Positions 11,240-23,109 of a DNA stretch of 64,000 bases are shown in pieces. The DNA is from Przewalskia tangutica. Its lineage: Eukaryota > Streptophyta > Magnoliopsida > Solanales > Solanaceae. Below the pieces are notes generated by a model that was not told the DNA's origin, did not search any database, and worked only from the letters and a program-made list of their open reading frames with translations. Both the position numbers and the translations under genes were made by a program. The stretch lies in NCBI GenBank assembly GCA_029844215.1, contig CM056724.1:80371093-80435092 (forward strand), read 5' to 3'. Positions within the stretch are counted from its first letter, which is position 1. Every line of letters starts with the position of its first letter.

Positions 11240-11470
11240 GACGACGATGTCCAGGTGACAGAGGGGTTATCGTATGAGGCGATTCCCATAGCGATAATCG
11301 ATCGTCAGGTTCGGAGTCTGCGGATGAAGGACGTGGCTTCCTTCAAAGTATTGTGGCGGAACGAGCTCAGGGAGGAGATGACGTGGGAAGTCGGCGAGGA
11401 CATGAGGCGTAAGTATCTCACCTATTCCCACACCTCCGTAATTCACTTTCCTACTTATAAATTTTCATTA
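11240..11470 (+). pseudogene. Element B chromodomain-like C-terminus
   Basis: An open frame contains AIIDRQVRSLRMKDVASFKV, then LWRNELREEMTWEVGEDMRR and KYL. This is the chromodomain-like tail of Tekay/Del chromovirus integrases, which lacks some of the aromatic residues of classic chromodomains. It is thought to steer insertion to heterochromatin, which fits the self-nesting here. It follows integrase directly and ends shortly before the PPT. Confidence 0.75.
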
Positions 11471-11556
11471 TCGTTTATGCCTAAGTGTTTTTGCCGTGTG
11501 TGGCATTTGCAATCGCTTAAGTTATGAAGAATCTTATCGTTAACTTTCTTGGGAAG

Positions 11557-11592
11557 GAACATTCGGGACGAATGTTTCTAAGGAGGGGAGAA
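11557..11592 (+). promoter_or_regulatory. Hairpin plus polypurine tract of B
   Basis: AACATTCG and CGAATGTT form an inverted repeat (11558-11576), followed by the purine tract AAGGAGGGGAGAA (11580-11592) that touches the 3' LTR. The PPT primes plus-strand synthesis. The hairpin plus PPT is repeated before every 3' LTR in the window (19475-19510, 32139-32170, 41076-41111, 46956-46989, 51361-51392, 60929-60960). Confidence 0.8.
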
Positions 11593-13821
11593 TGTTATAC
11601 CCCGTATTTCCGGAGTATGTACGAAAGGGCGTACGTACGAAAGTCTAGCCTTAAAGTTTAGGCACTAGACGTTTTTTTGGGCACAACTCATTAAAAGAAT
11701 CGTTTTCCGACGAAACGTTTTACACAACTCGCGTAGGATAAATTCCGGCTATGTCATTTCTAATTTTTGCGGATTTTTCCGAGAGACGAAACACTTTGGA
11801 CCAACGAGAGGGCGACACTTGTCACCCTCTCCTTGGTGGATGTGTGGACGGCATTAGGGCCGATTGGAGTGCCAATTTTGTCAAGTAGTTGGTAGGATAT
11901 TTTGTGTGCAAGTTGGCTAGGTACACTTGCCCTAATCTTGACCTTACACTTGCCTTGCACTTGGCACCATCTTGGCCCTTGGTTGGCCATCCCTTGACCT
12001 ATAAATACCCCTCTTGAGATGAAGAGTTCTTCATCCACAAAAACTTTCCAAGTCTAAAATCATCTCCTCTCCCTTTGTGAGCATTTGGGCCAACACCTCC
12101 CCTCGAGAAGCTTAGCCGAGGCTATCCCCTAGCCTAGCCTAAACCTACCCCTTCCCTTGGTAGAAAAGTTGCCTTCTAGTATTGTTATAATGCCCAAAAT
12201 ACCCTAGCCCAAATCCCTTAGTCCTTAGTAGAAGTTGTGAAGAACTTCTAAGGTTTTCTTGAGCTACCTGAGCGCATAAACTTAGGAGCTAAACCTTGCT
12301 CAGGCGCGACTTTTATCTAGGATATTATTGGGCTTACCGAGGTAAATAATCTTGTCCTTCTTTTGTAATTAGAGAATACATACTGTAGAAGTAGAGTAAT
12401 AAGTATAAATACTTAGAAGGATATTAAAGAATAGAATTGAACTGTTATCACAGTAGAAGGGTTTAAAAGAAGAATAATCAAACTATACTTACTTAGAATT
12501 TGTTTTCACGAGACTTGAGTAGCTCACCGTGGGAAGTGCGCCCGATTTTCCGTAGAATAAAGGACCCTCGCTAGAATCACATGAGTAGTCTAGACGTTGA
12601 TAGACGTGTCTGACTATTATAGGTTGATTCTCTGCGCGTGACATATTCAACTTGGCAGGTGGATTTCGCCGAGAAGGTATGTGATTCTTCCTAAAGCATG
12701 ATATTTTAAAATATATATGTAGTACGGTAGACGTACATGTGTTAACTGAATAATAACTACGGAAATGTCTTGCGACTTAAGCCTGAATAATAAGGATCTT
12801 AAAACATTTCAAAAGAATACTGAATCATTTTTTAACAGAAGAGAACTAATTAGTTTTTAAAACAGAAGCTTAAGAGTTATACTAGCTTTATGGGAAGTTA
12901 GGTATAACCACTTAAGAATAATAAAAGGAACAGTTTACCTATGTGTTTATAACAGACTTATATTGATTTGTGAAAAGAATGATAAGATGGTTTGATAAGT
13001 AGACATGATATGATGCTATGTGTGTTAGTGTCTTGTAACGTTTGTATAAGAGAGTATTCTTGTTGTGCTTATGTTGTTTAACGATAAGTTGTTATGTTAG
13101 TGTAATATCACTCACCTCTTGACATGTTACCGGGGGTTAAGCTGCCCTCCGATGCAGGGTAGACTCAGGCGGTCTGGCACCATGATTCGAGAATACCTCA
13201 TGCGGGTCCAGGGGACCTATGCGAGCTACGGAGTTCCGTGTTAGTGTGAGGGGTTATACCTCACGCGCCTATGTGGCCATGCGACTACGAGTCGGGGCGA
13301 TGCCGAGGAGTAGCTACCGACGCGGGGTTATATACCCTACGCGGGCCTACGTGAGTGGCCTATGCGGACTACGGAGTCCGTGATTAGGCTTGCATGGTGA
13401 TACTACGCAATTGGCCCCCGCTCGATCATTCGCAGCCTAGAAAAGACACATTCTGATTTACCTATTGTTGCTCTTGTTTATGATGTGGCACTATGCGGTT
13501 ACCTGGTGTTTCATACATATATGTAAACCGATTTTAAAATGATATGTTTTCATTTAAGTACTTACAGTTTCACATACTTAGTACTGTTATCGACCTCCTT
13601 CGGGCCGCGTTCATGCCGCAGGCGGCAAGGCAGTGCTAGATCCACATCCTTAGGATCTCTTTGCATTGGTGTCGTGAGCTCCATCTTCTCCGAGGCTCTA
13701 CTGTTGGTATGATCTCCTCAGACAGATAGTTTTGTACATTCAGGTATGGCGGGCCCCGTCCCGCCATAGTTGTTTACTTCCTAGAGGTGCAGTAGTCCTA
13801 GTATACGGTTGGGATGTAAAT
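11593..13821 (+). repeat. Element B 3' LTR, left part (cut by E)
   Basis: This is the first 2229 bases of B's 3' LTR, with a TATA box at 12000-12007. It is nearly identical to the 5' LTR up to about 12090. After that, small differences accumulate, many at CTG/CAG and G runs. It breaks at 13821, where element E starts; the last 175 bases follow at 22935. Confidence 0.9.
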
Positions 13822-15064
13822 CGTTATAGCCCGTATTTCCAGTATGTACGTGAGGCGCACGATAAAAATTTAAGCCTTAAAGTTAGGCTAGGTTGAAATT
13901 TGGGCACAAGTGTTTAAAAGAGTCGTTTTTGACGAAACGTTTTACTAAACTTGCGAAGGGAAAATTAGCTATGTCATTTCTTATTTTTGCGGATTTTTCC
14001 GAGAGACGAAACATTTTGGACCAACGGAGGGTGACATGTGTCACCTCACATCGACGTGAGATTAGGCGGTTTGGACGAAATGGGTGACTTTAGTTGGTAG
14101 GATATTTTGTGCAAGTTGTTGTGGTAGATGGATAAGGTGCACTTGGCTTAAATCTAGCCCTACACTTGCCTTACACTTGGATGAATCTTGGCCATTGGTT
14201 GGTCCTTTCTTGACCTATAAATACCCCCCTTGTTGAAGAGTTATTTCATCCTAAATTGAGCAATCTTTCTAAGTGTCTAATACTCCCTCCCTCTTGTCAG
14301 AGTTCGTCCAAAAGTCTCCCCTTTGAGGAGCCTTGGCCGAGAGCCACCCCTCCCCTCATGGTGTCTAGCCGTGGGTACCCCTATCCTAGTTGTCTCGTAT
14401 AAATACCCCCCTTTTTTGGTATAGAAATACTCTCCAAGTATTGTTATAATGCCCAAATACCTTGGCCCAAATACCTTGTAGTATTCCCAAGGTTACACTT
14501 ACAAAAGCCCAGAAAATACTATTATACCTTCTTTAGCCACTAAACGAAACCCTAAGGAAAATCTTCATTGATAGTTGAAGTATTTAAGTAGAAGTTGGTT
14601 AGAACTTCTAAGGGTTGTTTGGAGCGGATTGGAGCACTCGGAGTAGGAGCTAAGCATTGCTCAGGAGCGACTTTAAACTCGGATAATTTTGGGCTCATCG
14701 AGGTAAATACTACTGTCCTTCTATTGTAATTGGAAATTACATACTGTCGTAGTAGAAATGAATATAAGATTCATAGAAGAGAATTGAACTGTAATAGAAG
14801 GATATTACAAAAAAAGACTTGAACTGAAATCACTTCAGAAGAATATAAGTAGAAGTTAAACTGTACTTACATAGATCGTATATCTGAGATCGATAACCTT
14901 TATTGGTTGAATGTTCTGCAAGTAGCATGGGCTACTTAGAAGGTGGACCAGGCTAGCCGGGTTATAGCCGTGGAGCGTTTTGCTTATAGTCGATAATCGT
15001 CGCGAGGTATGTGATTCTTCTTATACTCTTGAGCATGAAGTATTTTAAAAGTATATATATATAT

Positions 15065-15445
15065 AGTACGGTAGACGTACGTGTGGCAATGTCTTTTGAC
15101 TTAAGCCTTAATAATATATATATGTAGTACGGTAGACGTACGTGTGCTAACTGAATATAATTGTACGGCAATGTCTTTTGACTTAAGCCTGAATAATAAG
15201 AACCTTGAAATATTTTAAAGGAACATATATATAGTACGGTAGACGTACGTGGGTTAACTGAATGTAGTATTATGGCAATGTCTTTTGACTTAAGCCTGAA
15301 TAATAAGAACCTTGAAATATTTTAAAGGAACATATATATAGTACGGTAGACGTACGTGGGTTAACTGAATGTAGTATTATGGCAATGTCTTTTGACTTAA
15401 GCCTGAATAATAAAGAATCTTGAAGTATTTCAACAGAATTAAGAA
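15065..15445 (+). repeat. Tandem repeat in E LTR, 107-base unit
   Basis: AGTACGGTAGACGTACGTG recurs at 15065, 15126, 15233 and 15340. The last two units are 107 bases apart and identical over most of their length. Each contains the palindrome ACGTACGT and the block GGCAATGTCTTTTGACTTAA. E's 3' LTR carries the same array (about 20748-21090); H has only two units and the A/B/C LTRs have one. Confidence 0.75.
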
Positions 15446-16429
15446 ACCTTTTTGAAAGAAGAGTAATGTTTGGTTTTGAAAACATAAGAGTTATACTAGC
15501 TTTATGGGAAGTTAGGTATAACGTCTTAAGAGAGATAAAAAGAATGGTTTACTGATTGTTAGAAGTTAAGAGACTTGATCTTATAAGATAAGAGACTTAA
15601 CTTAAATGAATTAATATGAGTTTTGTGTGAAACCTCATTCGTGAGTAATGAGTACTTGGTTTTTAAAAGGGAATAATGTTTTACTGATTTCGGAAATCAG
15701 AATGAGTATCGACAAACCACTGCAGCGTTAATAAAGGAAAATGTAATGAATAATGAAGTATTATTAAAACCAGTAGAAACCTCCATCTGCATAGAAGCTA
15801 AGATGAGACAAAATGATATTACATTTCCTAGATCATGACTGCTTTAATAAAGATGGTTATAAAATAAACTACTCACACATATGACATATGTTATTCAATT
15901 GTTTTAAAAGAGATTAAGACATTGAACTATGAAACTTTTCTAAAAAGAGACTTGAGTAATTGGAATTAGGCAAACTGGAACTTTAGGAAAAAGAAAAGCA
16001 TTGTTATGTCTTAAATTGGTTTAAAACATAAAGTGTTATAACTTTTATGGGAAGTTAGTTATAACGACTTTATGAAAACAAAAGAAGGTTTTATCATTGG
16101 TTTTAATGTGATAACTTGGCTTTAATAAGAGAAGTGTTTTTGTTTTCTAAAAAATGTGAGTCACTATATTTTATACTACGGGTATTGGGTGACCTCTATA
16201 AAAGGAATGGATCTCTTTAAAAGGAATTTAACGTACGTAGTACTTTAGGGTTAAAACCCGGACTTTGATATAAAATGGAAGTACCTCGAGTTGTATATAA
16301 CTTGCCTATGCTTGTTGTTGTGTAACTTGCCTATGCTTGTTGTGATAGCCTTTGTTGTAGAATTGTGTTTCTATACTACCACGCCTCTCGTTGGAGGGCC
16401 GGTTGACTTGTTGAGGACCTACATGGACA

Positions 16430-16698
16430 TGTCTACACCGATGCATTCGGGGCATGTGGCGTGCGCGGGGTTGATTACCGATATATTGTTATTGTGGCTA
16501 CATGGACATGTCTACACCGATGCACTCGGGCATGTGGCCATGCGCAGATTGATCACCCGATATATTGTTGTTGATGTTACATGGACATGTCTACACCGAC
16601 GCACTCCGTCATGTGGCCATGCGACATTGTTATTATTATTGTTGCATCATGGACATGTCTACACCGATGCAGAATTCCGGGGGCATGTGGCCATGATG
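16430..16698 (+). repeat. Minisatellite in E 5' LTR
   Basis: CATGGACATGTCTACACCGA recurs at 16432, 16501, 16580 and 16648, giving units of 68-79 bases that share CATGTGGCCATGCG. The 3' LTR carries the same array at 22079, 22162, 22242 and 22310. An open frame through the array is a by-product of the repeat. Confidence 0.85.
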
Positions 16699-17286
16699 CG
16701 AACATGATTGATGTTGTGGGCATGAGACCCATAGTTATATTTGAGTGACGACTTTGAGGGCGTGAGTCCCTGACTTACATGACTGCTTGTTTATCGTGGA
16801 ATCGATTTTTGGTTATCATACATGTCTCGCTTTATATAGATCGTTATGATTTAATCGCAGATTTTCGCCACATACTGCAATTGCCAGATCGACCTCCTTC
16901 GGGCCGCTCATGCCGCAGTAGAAGTACATCGTCGTCGACCCGCTTTTAGGATCACCCTTCGCCAGACGGAAGCTCTCCTTCTGAGGCTTATCTTTTGGTA
17001 TGTGTTCCACGAGTTGTAGGTTCTTGTACATTCGTGGTATGGCGGCCCCGTGTCCGTCATAGTTGTTGTAAATCTTAGAGGTCAGTAATCTTGCAAGTGT
17101 GGCGGGTTGTAAAAAGGATTAAACTGCTCAAGTTTTAGTTTTATATATACGAAAGGCGATTTTCTCTCGAATAAAATGTGTCTCATTTTACGCTTGTTTC
17201 ATGTTTTATTTTTATGTTCACGATTACTGATGTATGACTACTGGGTGCCCGTAAGGCACTACCACGCCCGAACGGGTCGCGATGTA

Positions 17287-17297
17287 TGGTATCGAGC
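17287..17297 (+). promoter_or_regulatory. Primer-binding site of E (altered)
   Basis: TGGTATCGAGC lies just after a damaged LTR end. It has the same CAG-to-CG change as in B, C, D and G. Confidence 0.7.
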
Positions 17298-17491
17298 GCT
17301 TAATCCTCGGAAAGTGTCTACAGACCGTGTCTAGTAGAGTCTTGATTATCGGTGTGTTGTGCACCACATCTATAATCAGGAGGCTGCATGACATTTAGGA
17401 TTGGTTTCCATTTCTTCTCATTCAAAGATCGTGCCTTATAGCTGTGTGATAAGTTGGACCCCTCTGACGTATTCCTTCGTTTTTACCAGTT

Positions 17492-18734
17492 ATGTCTCTG
17501 CGCAAGGCAACCCTGGCCCAGAGGGGCAAGGCAGCCGAGGGAGCTGCTAGTGGGATACAGAGGAGTACGAGGGCGCAGGCCCGGCCAAGACTGAGATAAG
17601 CCCGACGGCGAAGTTTCGCGACGCCGCCAACACCAAAGAAGTTTAGAGCCGCAGCAGCTGCCGAGACTACGATACCGAGCCTCCACCCCACTGGCCCGGG
17701 GCGTAAGAGATGGGTTACAAGGAGATGGCGCCATCGCCGTGGTCGTACGATATGAGGATAGGCTGGACGCAGCAGTTCCAGTAGCGCCCGTGGTTCACTC
17801 TAGATCGGATAGTTTGAGGCTACAGGACTTTCTGAGATGTAGCCCGCCAGAGTTCTACGGTCGAGGCACGAGGATGATCCGCGAGGAGTTCATCCGACGA
17901 TTCTGACGGATCGCGAGTGATCAAGGCTTCGGAGACCGAGTCGGTGGTCTTAGGTTCGCGACGGCCGCGTGATACCGCATGATCGTTTGATTCGCGAGCG
18001 TCCCCGGGAGAGAATGTACTTCACCGTTTGGGATGAGTTTTGGGGGCCTTCCCGCACATTTCTTGCCTCCACGGATGAGGAGGGCTCGCCGGCGATTTTT
18101 GATGTTGAGGCGAATCGCGCATACCGGGAGTACAATGTGGAGTTCGACTCATTGGCCCGGTATGTTCCCGCATTAGTAGCTAATATGGAGGATCGAGTGA
18201 ACCGATATATTACAGGGCTTGACGATTACCTAGCAGAGTTGTTCGGTGTAGCCTTCACCGCATGGACATTGCCCGCATGCAGCTTATGCACTTGGATGTG
18301 AGGAGCGGAGAAATCGGCGAAATGACCGAGATCGTGAAGAGGCCGAGCAGTGGTCCTTTGGTGACTTTCGAGGCGGACCGCCTCAGCAGCAGCCTAGTTT
18401 TGTACCTCCGCCAGTGCAGAGTGGTCCTCCACAACCTTCAGGGCATCCAGAGTATTCAGGAGCAGGTCAGAGCCCCATGGGTTCAAGTTTCCAGGGGAGT
18501 AGGGGTGTTGGCCAGGTGCGGTCACCCCTACCTCGGTGTGGTCGATGTGGTAGACCGCATTTTGGGGAATGTCGTGGTGCCAAGGGAGCTTGTTATTTTT
18601 GCGGCCAGCAAGGCCATTTTGCGAGGAACTGTCCGACCAAGGGTAGCACGGATGTTACGACTCAGCCTTCAGGATCAGTGGCTGGTTCATCGCCTTCACT
18701 AGCTATGCGCCCTGCAGGGCAGGACTGTGATTAG
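17492..18734 (+). pseudogene. gag: Element E gag with intact zinc knuckle (broken N-terminal half)
   Basis: ATG at 17492 gives MSLRKATLAQRGKAAEGAAS, longer before its first stop than in the other copies. After frame changes, a capsid block is open at 17969-18301: VWDEFWGPSRTFL, REYNVEFDSLARYVPALVAN, NRYITGLDDYLAE. A last block at 18414-18734 holds two Cys/His motifs. The first is CGRCGRPHFGEC (18537-18572). The second is CYFCGQQGHFARNC (18591-18632), a perfect C-x2-C-x4-H-x4-C nucleocapsid knuckle that binds RNA. The stop at 18734 closes the gene where the autonomous elements continue into protease. Confidence 0.82.
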
Positions 18735-19497
18735 AAAAGCGGTAGAGACAGGTATATCCTTAACCCTCTAGAGACTTGTATGTATTGATGCTATGATAAT
18801 GTGTTAAGTGTTATGTTCGGATAGCTTGTGCTAAAATGTGATTTATAAACCTGGTTAGTGTAAACGGGTAAGCCTGGGGGTGAGGAAATGATGAACCTTA
18901 GAATATTACAATTGAGACCTTAGATGTAAGGCCGTCTTGAGTGCAGGATTTTGCAAGTAATCCTTGTCGGAGAGCATTTATGCCTAGAATGTATTGTGTG
19001 ATAAGTCCCTGGGTAGTGTGAAATGGAAGTGGTAGCTTATGACTGTAGAGGTAAGATTGTTCGGAGCGGGAACAAGAGCGTGACGACAAGTAGTCGGGTT
19101 GGGGCCATGTTGAGGGCCAACCCGCGCCCGCTTAGAGGTAGGTTCAGCTCGGGTGGTCCCGCGGTGGTAGGGTCACGAGGGTGCTAGGCCCAAGTTTAGA
19201 TAACCATCGTATAAGTTCGTGGACGCTCGACCAGAATCGGTTCGTGAAGGCCGAATGGCCTTAAAGGAAGCGGCTAGTGAGATGACCAAGTTTGAGGTGG
19301 TGACTCCAAAGTTTTGGAACCGGCGACGATCAAGTGTGGTACGTATACTAGAAGAGTTCAAGTGTTCGAGAAGGGCACGACGAGTAAGGAAGGAAGGGAA
19401 CGTGTGTTATTCCGTGGCCAAGCTGTGGCATTGGCAACTTGCAGAGGAACTTCATCATTATCCGTCTTAAGAAGGAACATTCGGGACGAATGTTTCT
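18735..19497 (+). other. Non-coding tail of E between gag and PPT
   Basis: About 760 bases contain no long frame and no pol motif. The tail is shared with D (40330-41098 and 46190-46976) and partly with G (59345-60948). It contains a hairpin at 19095-19124 and the block GTGCTAGGCCCAAGTTTAG. It is the expected place for a pol deletion. Confidence 0.7.
19095..19124 (+). other. Conserved stem-loop in E tail
   Basis: Arms CGGGTTGG (19095-19102) and CCAACCCG (19117-19124) pair fully over 8 bases. The same stem is at 46562-46591 in D. In G (59711-59740) the arms are CGGGTTGA and TCAACCCG, so both sides of the closing pair changed together. Confidence 0.6.
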
Positions 19498-19510
19498 AAG
19501 GAGGGGAGAA
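19475..19510 (+). promoter_or_regulatory. Hairpin plus polypurine tract of E
   Basis: AACATTCG and CGAATGTT arms are followed by AAGGAGGGGAGAA (19498-19510) against the 3' LTR, matching B's site at 11557-11592. The match shows that E's plus-strand priming signals are those of the autonomous class. Confidence 0.8.
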
Positions 19511-22500
19511 TGTTATACCCCGTATTTCCAGAGTATGTACGTGAGGGCGTACGTATTAAAAATTTAAGCCTTAAAGTTAGGCTAGGTTCGAAATTTGGGC
19601 ACAAGTGCCGAAAAGAGTCGTTTTTCGACGAAACGTTTTACTAAACTTGCGAAGGGAAAATTCCGGCTATGTCATTTCTTATTTTTGCGGATTTTTCCGA
19701 GAGACGAAACATTTTGGACCAACGGGAGGGTGACATGTGTCACCCTCACATTGGACGTGAGATTGGGCGGTTTGGACGAAATGGGTGACTTTAGTTGGTA
19801 GGATATTTTTGTGCAAGTTGTTGTGGTAGATGGATAAGGTGCACTTGGCTTAAATCTAGCCCTACACTTGCCTTACACTTGGATGAATCTTGGCCATTGG
19901 TTGGTCCTTTCTTGACCTATAAATACCCCTTTGTCAAGAGTTATTTCATCCTAAATTGAGCAATCTTTCTAAGTCTCAAATACTCCTCCCTCTTGTTGTA
20001 GTTCGTCCAAAGAGTCTCCCTCGAGCGAGCCTTGCCGAGAGCCACCCTCCCCTTTGGTGTTCAGGTGGGTACCCCTAGCCTAGTTGTCTCGTATAAATAC
20101 CCCCCTTTTATGGTATAGAAATACTCTCCAAGTATTGTTATAATGCCCAAATACCTTGGCCCAAATACCTTGTAGTATTCCCAAGGTTACACTTACAAAA
20201 GCCCAGAAAATACTATTATACCTTCTTTAGCCACTAAACGAAACCCTAAGGAAAATCTTCATTGATAGTTGAAGTATTTAAGTAGAAGTTGGTTAGAACT
20301 TCTAATGGTTGTTTGGAGCGGATGGAGCACTGAGTAGAGCTAAGCATTGCTCGGGAGCGACTTTAAACTCGGATAATTTTGGGCTCATCGAGGTAAATAC
20401 TATCGTCCTTCTATTGTAATTGGAAATTACATAACGTCGTAGTAGAAATGAATATAAGATTCATAGAAAGAATTGAATCGTAATAGAAGGATATTACGTA
20501 AAAAGACTTGAATCAAATCACTTGAAGAATATAAGTAGAAGTTAAACTGCATTTACATAGATTGTATATATAGTAGATCGATAACCTTTATTGGTTGAAT
20601 GTTCGCAAGTAGCATGGGCTACTTAGAAGGTGGACCAGCTAGCCGTTATAGCCGTGAGCGTTTTGCTTATAGTCGATAATCGTCGCGAGGTATGTGATTC
20701 TTCTTATACTCTTGAGCATGAAGTATTTTAAAAGTATATATATATAGTACGGTAGACGACGTGTGGCAATGTCTTTTGACTTAAGCTCAATAATATATAT
20801 ATGTAGTAATGCAGACGACGTGCTAACTGAATATAATTGTACGCAAGAATGTCTTTTGACTTAAGCTCGAATAATAAGAACCTTGAAATATTTTAAAGAA
20901 CATATATATAGTACGGTAGACGACGTGGGTTAATCGAATGTAGTATTATGGCAATGTCTTTTGACTTAAGCCCGAATAATAAGAACCTTGAAATATTTTA
21001 AAGGAATATATATATAGTACGTAGACGACGTGGTTAAGCGAATGTAGTATTATGGCAATGTCTTTTGACTTAAGCTGAATAATAAAGAATCTTGAAGTAT
21101 TTCAAATGAATTAAGAAACCTTTTTGAAAGAAGAGTAATGCTTGGTTTTGAAAACATAAGAGTTATAATATCTTTATGGGAAGTTAGGTATAACGTCTTA
21201 AGAGAGATAAAAGAATGGTTTATTGATTGTTAGAAGTTAAGAGACTTGATCTTATAAGATAAGAGACTTAACTTAAATGAATTAATATGAGTTTTGTGAA
21301 ACCTCATTCGTGAGTAATGAGTACTTGGTTTTAAAAGGAATAATGTTTTACCGATTTCGAAATCGAACGAGTATCGACAAACCACCGCAGCGTTAATAAA
21401 GGAAAATGTAATGAATAATGAAGTATTATTAAAACCAGAGAAACCTCCATCCGCATAGAAGCTAAGATGACAAAATGATATTACATTTCTAGATCATGGT
21501 CGCTTTAATAAAGATGGTTATAAAATAAACTACTCACACATATGGCATATGTTATTCAATTGTTTTAAAAGAGATTAAGACATTGAACTATGAAACTTTT
21601 CTAAAAAGAGACTTGAGTAATTGGAATTAGGCAAACTGGAACTTTAGGAAAAAGAAAGGCATTGTTATGTCTTAAATTGGTTTAAAACATAAAGTGTTAT
21701 AACAGATTTATGGGAAGTTAGTTATAACGACTTTATGAAAACAAAAGAAGGGTTTTATCATTGGTTTTAATGTGATAACTTGGCTTTAATAAGAGAAGTG
21801 TTTTGGTTTGCTAAAAATGTGAGTCACTCTATTTTATACTACGTATTGGGTGACCTCTATAAAAGGAATGGATCTCTTTAAAAGGAATTTAACGACGTAG
21901 TACTTTAGGTTAAAACCCGACTTTGATATAAAATGGAAGTACTCGAGTTGTATATAACTTGCCTATGCTTGTTGTTGTGTAACTTGCCTATGCTTGTTGT
22001 GATAGCCTTTGTTGTAGAATTGTGTTTCTATACTACCGCGCCTCTCGTTGGAGGGCCGGTTGACTTGTTGAGGACCTACATGGACATGTCTACACCGATG
22101 CAGACTCGGGGCATGTGGCCACGCGTGGTTGATTACCCGATATATTGTTACCGCGTGGTTACATGGACATGTCTACATCGATGCAATTCGGGACATGTGG
22201 CTACGCGCGGTTGATCACCCGATATATTGTTGTTGATGTTACATGGACATGTCTACACCGATGCAGAATTTCGGGTACGTGGCCACGCGCATTATTATTA
22301 TTGTTGCATCATGGACATGTCTACACCGATGCAGTCCGGGCATGTGGCCATGATGCGAACATGATTGATGTTGTGGGCATGAGACCCATAGTTATATTTG
22401 AGTGACGACTTTGAGGGCGTGAGTCCCTGACTTACATGCCTGCTTGTTTATCGTGAACTGTATTTTGGTTATCATACATGTCTCGCTTTATATAGATCGT

Positions 22501-22934
22501 TATGATTTAATCGCAGATTTTCGCCATACTGTACCACTGTTATCGACCTCTTTCGGGGCCGCTCATGCCGCAGTAAGTACATCGTCGCCGACCGCTTAGG
22601 ATCACCCTTCAACAGACGGAAGCTCCGCCTTCTGAGGCTTATCTTTGGTATGTGTTCCCGAGTTGTAGGTTCTTGTACATCTGTGGTATGGCGGGCCTGT
22701 CCGTCATAGTTGTTGTAAATCTTGCAGGTCCGTAGTATCACAAGTGTGGCGGGGTTGTAAAAAGGATTAAACTGCTCAAGTTTTAGTTTTATATATATGC
22801 CGAAAGGCGATTTTCTCTCGATAAAATGTGTCTCATTTTACGCTTGTTTCATGTTTTATTTTTATGTTCCGCTGACACTGATGTATGACTACTGGGTGCG
22901 GTAAGGCACGACCACGCCCCGAACGGTCGTGACA
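19511..22934 (+). repeat. Element E 3' LTR
   Basis: The LTR is 3424 bases, starting TGTTATACCCCGTATTTCC and ending GTCGTGACA. It parallels the 5' LTR through all repeats. Differences cluster at CTG/CAG positions (for example ACTGTAATAG at about 14787 against ATCGTAATAG at about 20475) and at short G runs. Confidence 0.9.
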
Positions 22935-23109
22935 AGAATCGCAAAACTTGGGTTATTTATATATATATGCCGAAAGGCAAGCTTTTCATCGCTTAAACTG
23001 CGGTCTCATTTTACAACCGTTTCATGTCTTGTTTTTATATTCCGTGATTACTCGATGTATGACTACTGGGTGCCCGTAAGGCACGACCACGCCCCGAACG
23101 GTCGTGACA
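22935..23109 (+). repeat. Element B 3' LTR, right part
   Basis: This is the last 175 bases of B's 3' LTR, resuming with GAATCGCAAAACTTGGG as at about 6468 in the 5' LTR and ending GTCGTGACA. A's protease starts immediately after. Confidence 0.88.

Larger units (their letters stand above)
13822..17283 (+). repeat. Element E 5' LTR
   Basis: It is about 3.46 kb. The start reads CGTTATAGCCCG instead of TGTTATACCCCG. It contains a TATA box (14216-14223), four units of a TA-rich repeat (15065-15440), two GTTATA...TATAAC modules (about 15487-15520 and 16029-16066) and a four-unit minisatellite (16430-16698). The end is altered (GTCGCGA, where GTCGTGACA is usual). Confidence 0.85.
13822..22934 (+). 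mobile_element. Element E: TR-GAG-type non-autonomous retrotransposon
   Basis: This is a complete 9.1 kb element nested in B's 3' LTR. It consists of a 5' LTR (13822-17283), internal region of about 2.2 kb (17284-19510) and 3' LTR (19511-22934). The flanks TAAAT and AGAAT are an imperfect target duplication. The internal region has PBS, gag with a good zinc knuckle, a non-coding tail and PPT, but no protease, RT, RNase H or integrase. It must therefore have used enzymes made by another element; A-C share its LTR ends, PBS and PPT. The LTRs are longer than the internal region. Confidence 0.88.
4204..23109 (+). mobile_element. Element B: autonomous Tekay-like retrotransposon, carrying nested element E
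   Basis: B has a 5' LTR (4204-6629), PBS, gag, protease, RT, RNase H, integrase, chromodomain, PPT and a 3' LTR that is split by E (11593-13821 and 22935-23109). Without E it is about 9.8 kb. It lies in A's protease, flanked by TTATT on the left and TTATG on the right. The first ~490 bases of its two LTRs differ at only one place that I can see (4462 against 11851), so insertion looks recent. Its gag-pol nevertheless contains many frame breaks. Confidence 0.9.

Noticed and set aside
16291..16707. 138-codon frame starting with a hydrophobic stretch, then repeated HGHVYTDA-like words
   Set aside because: The repeated words come from the LTR minisatellite; the matching frame in E's 3' LTR is split. 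Not a credible membrane protein.
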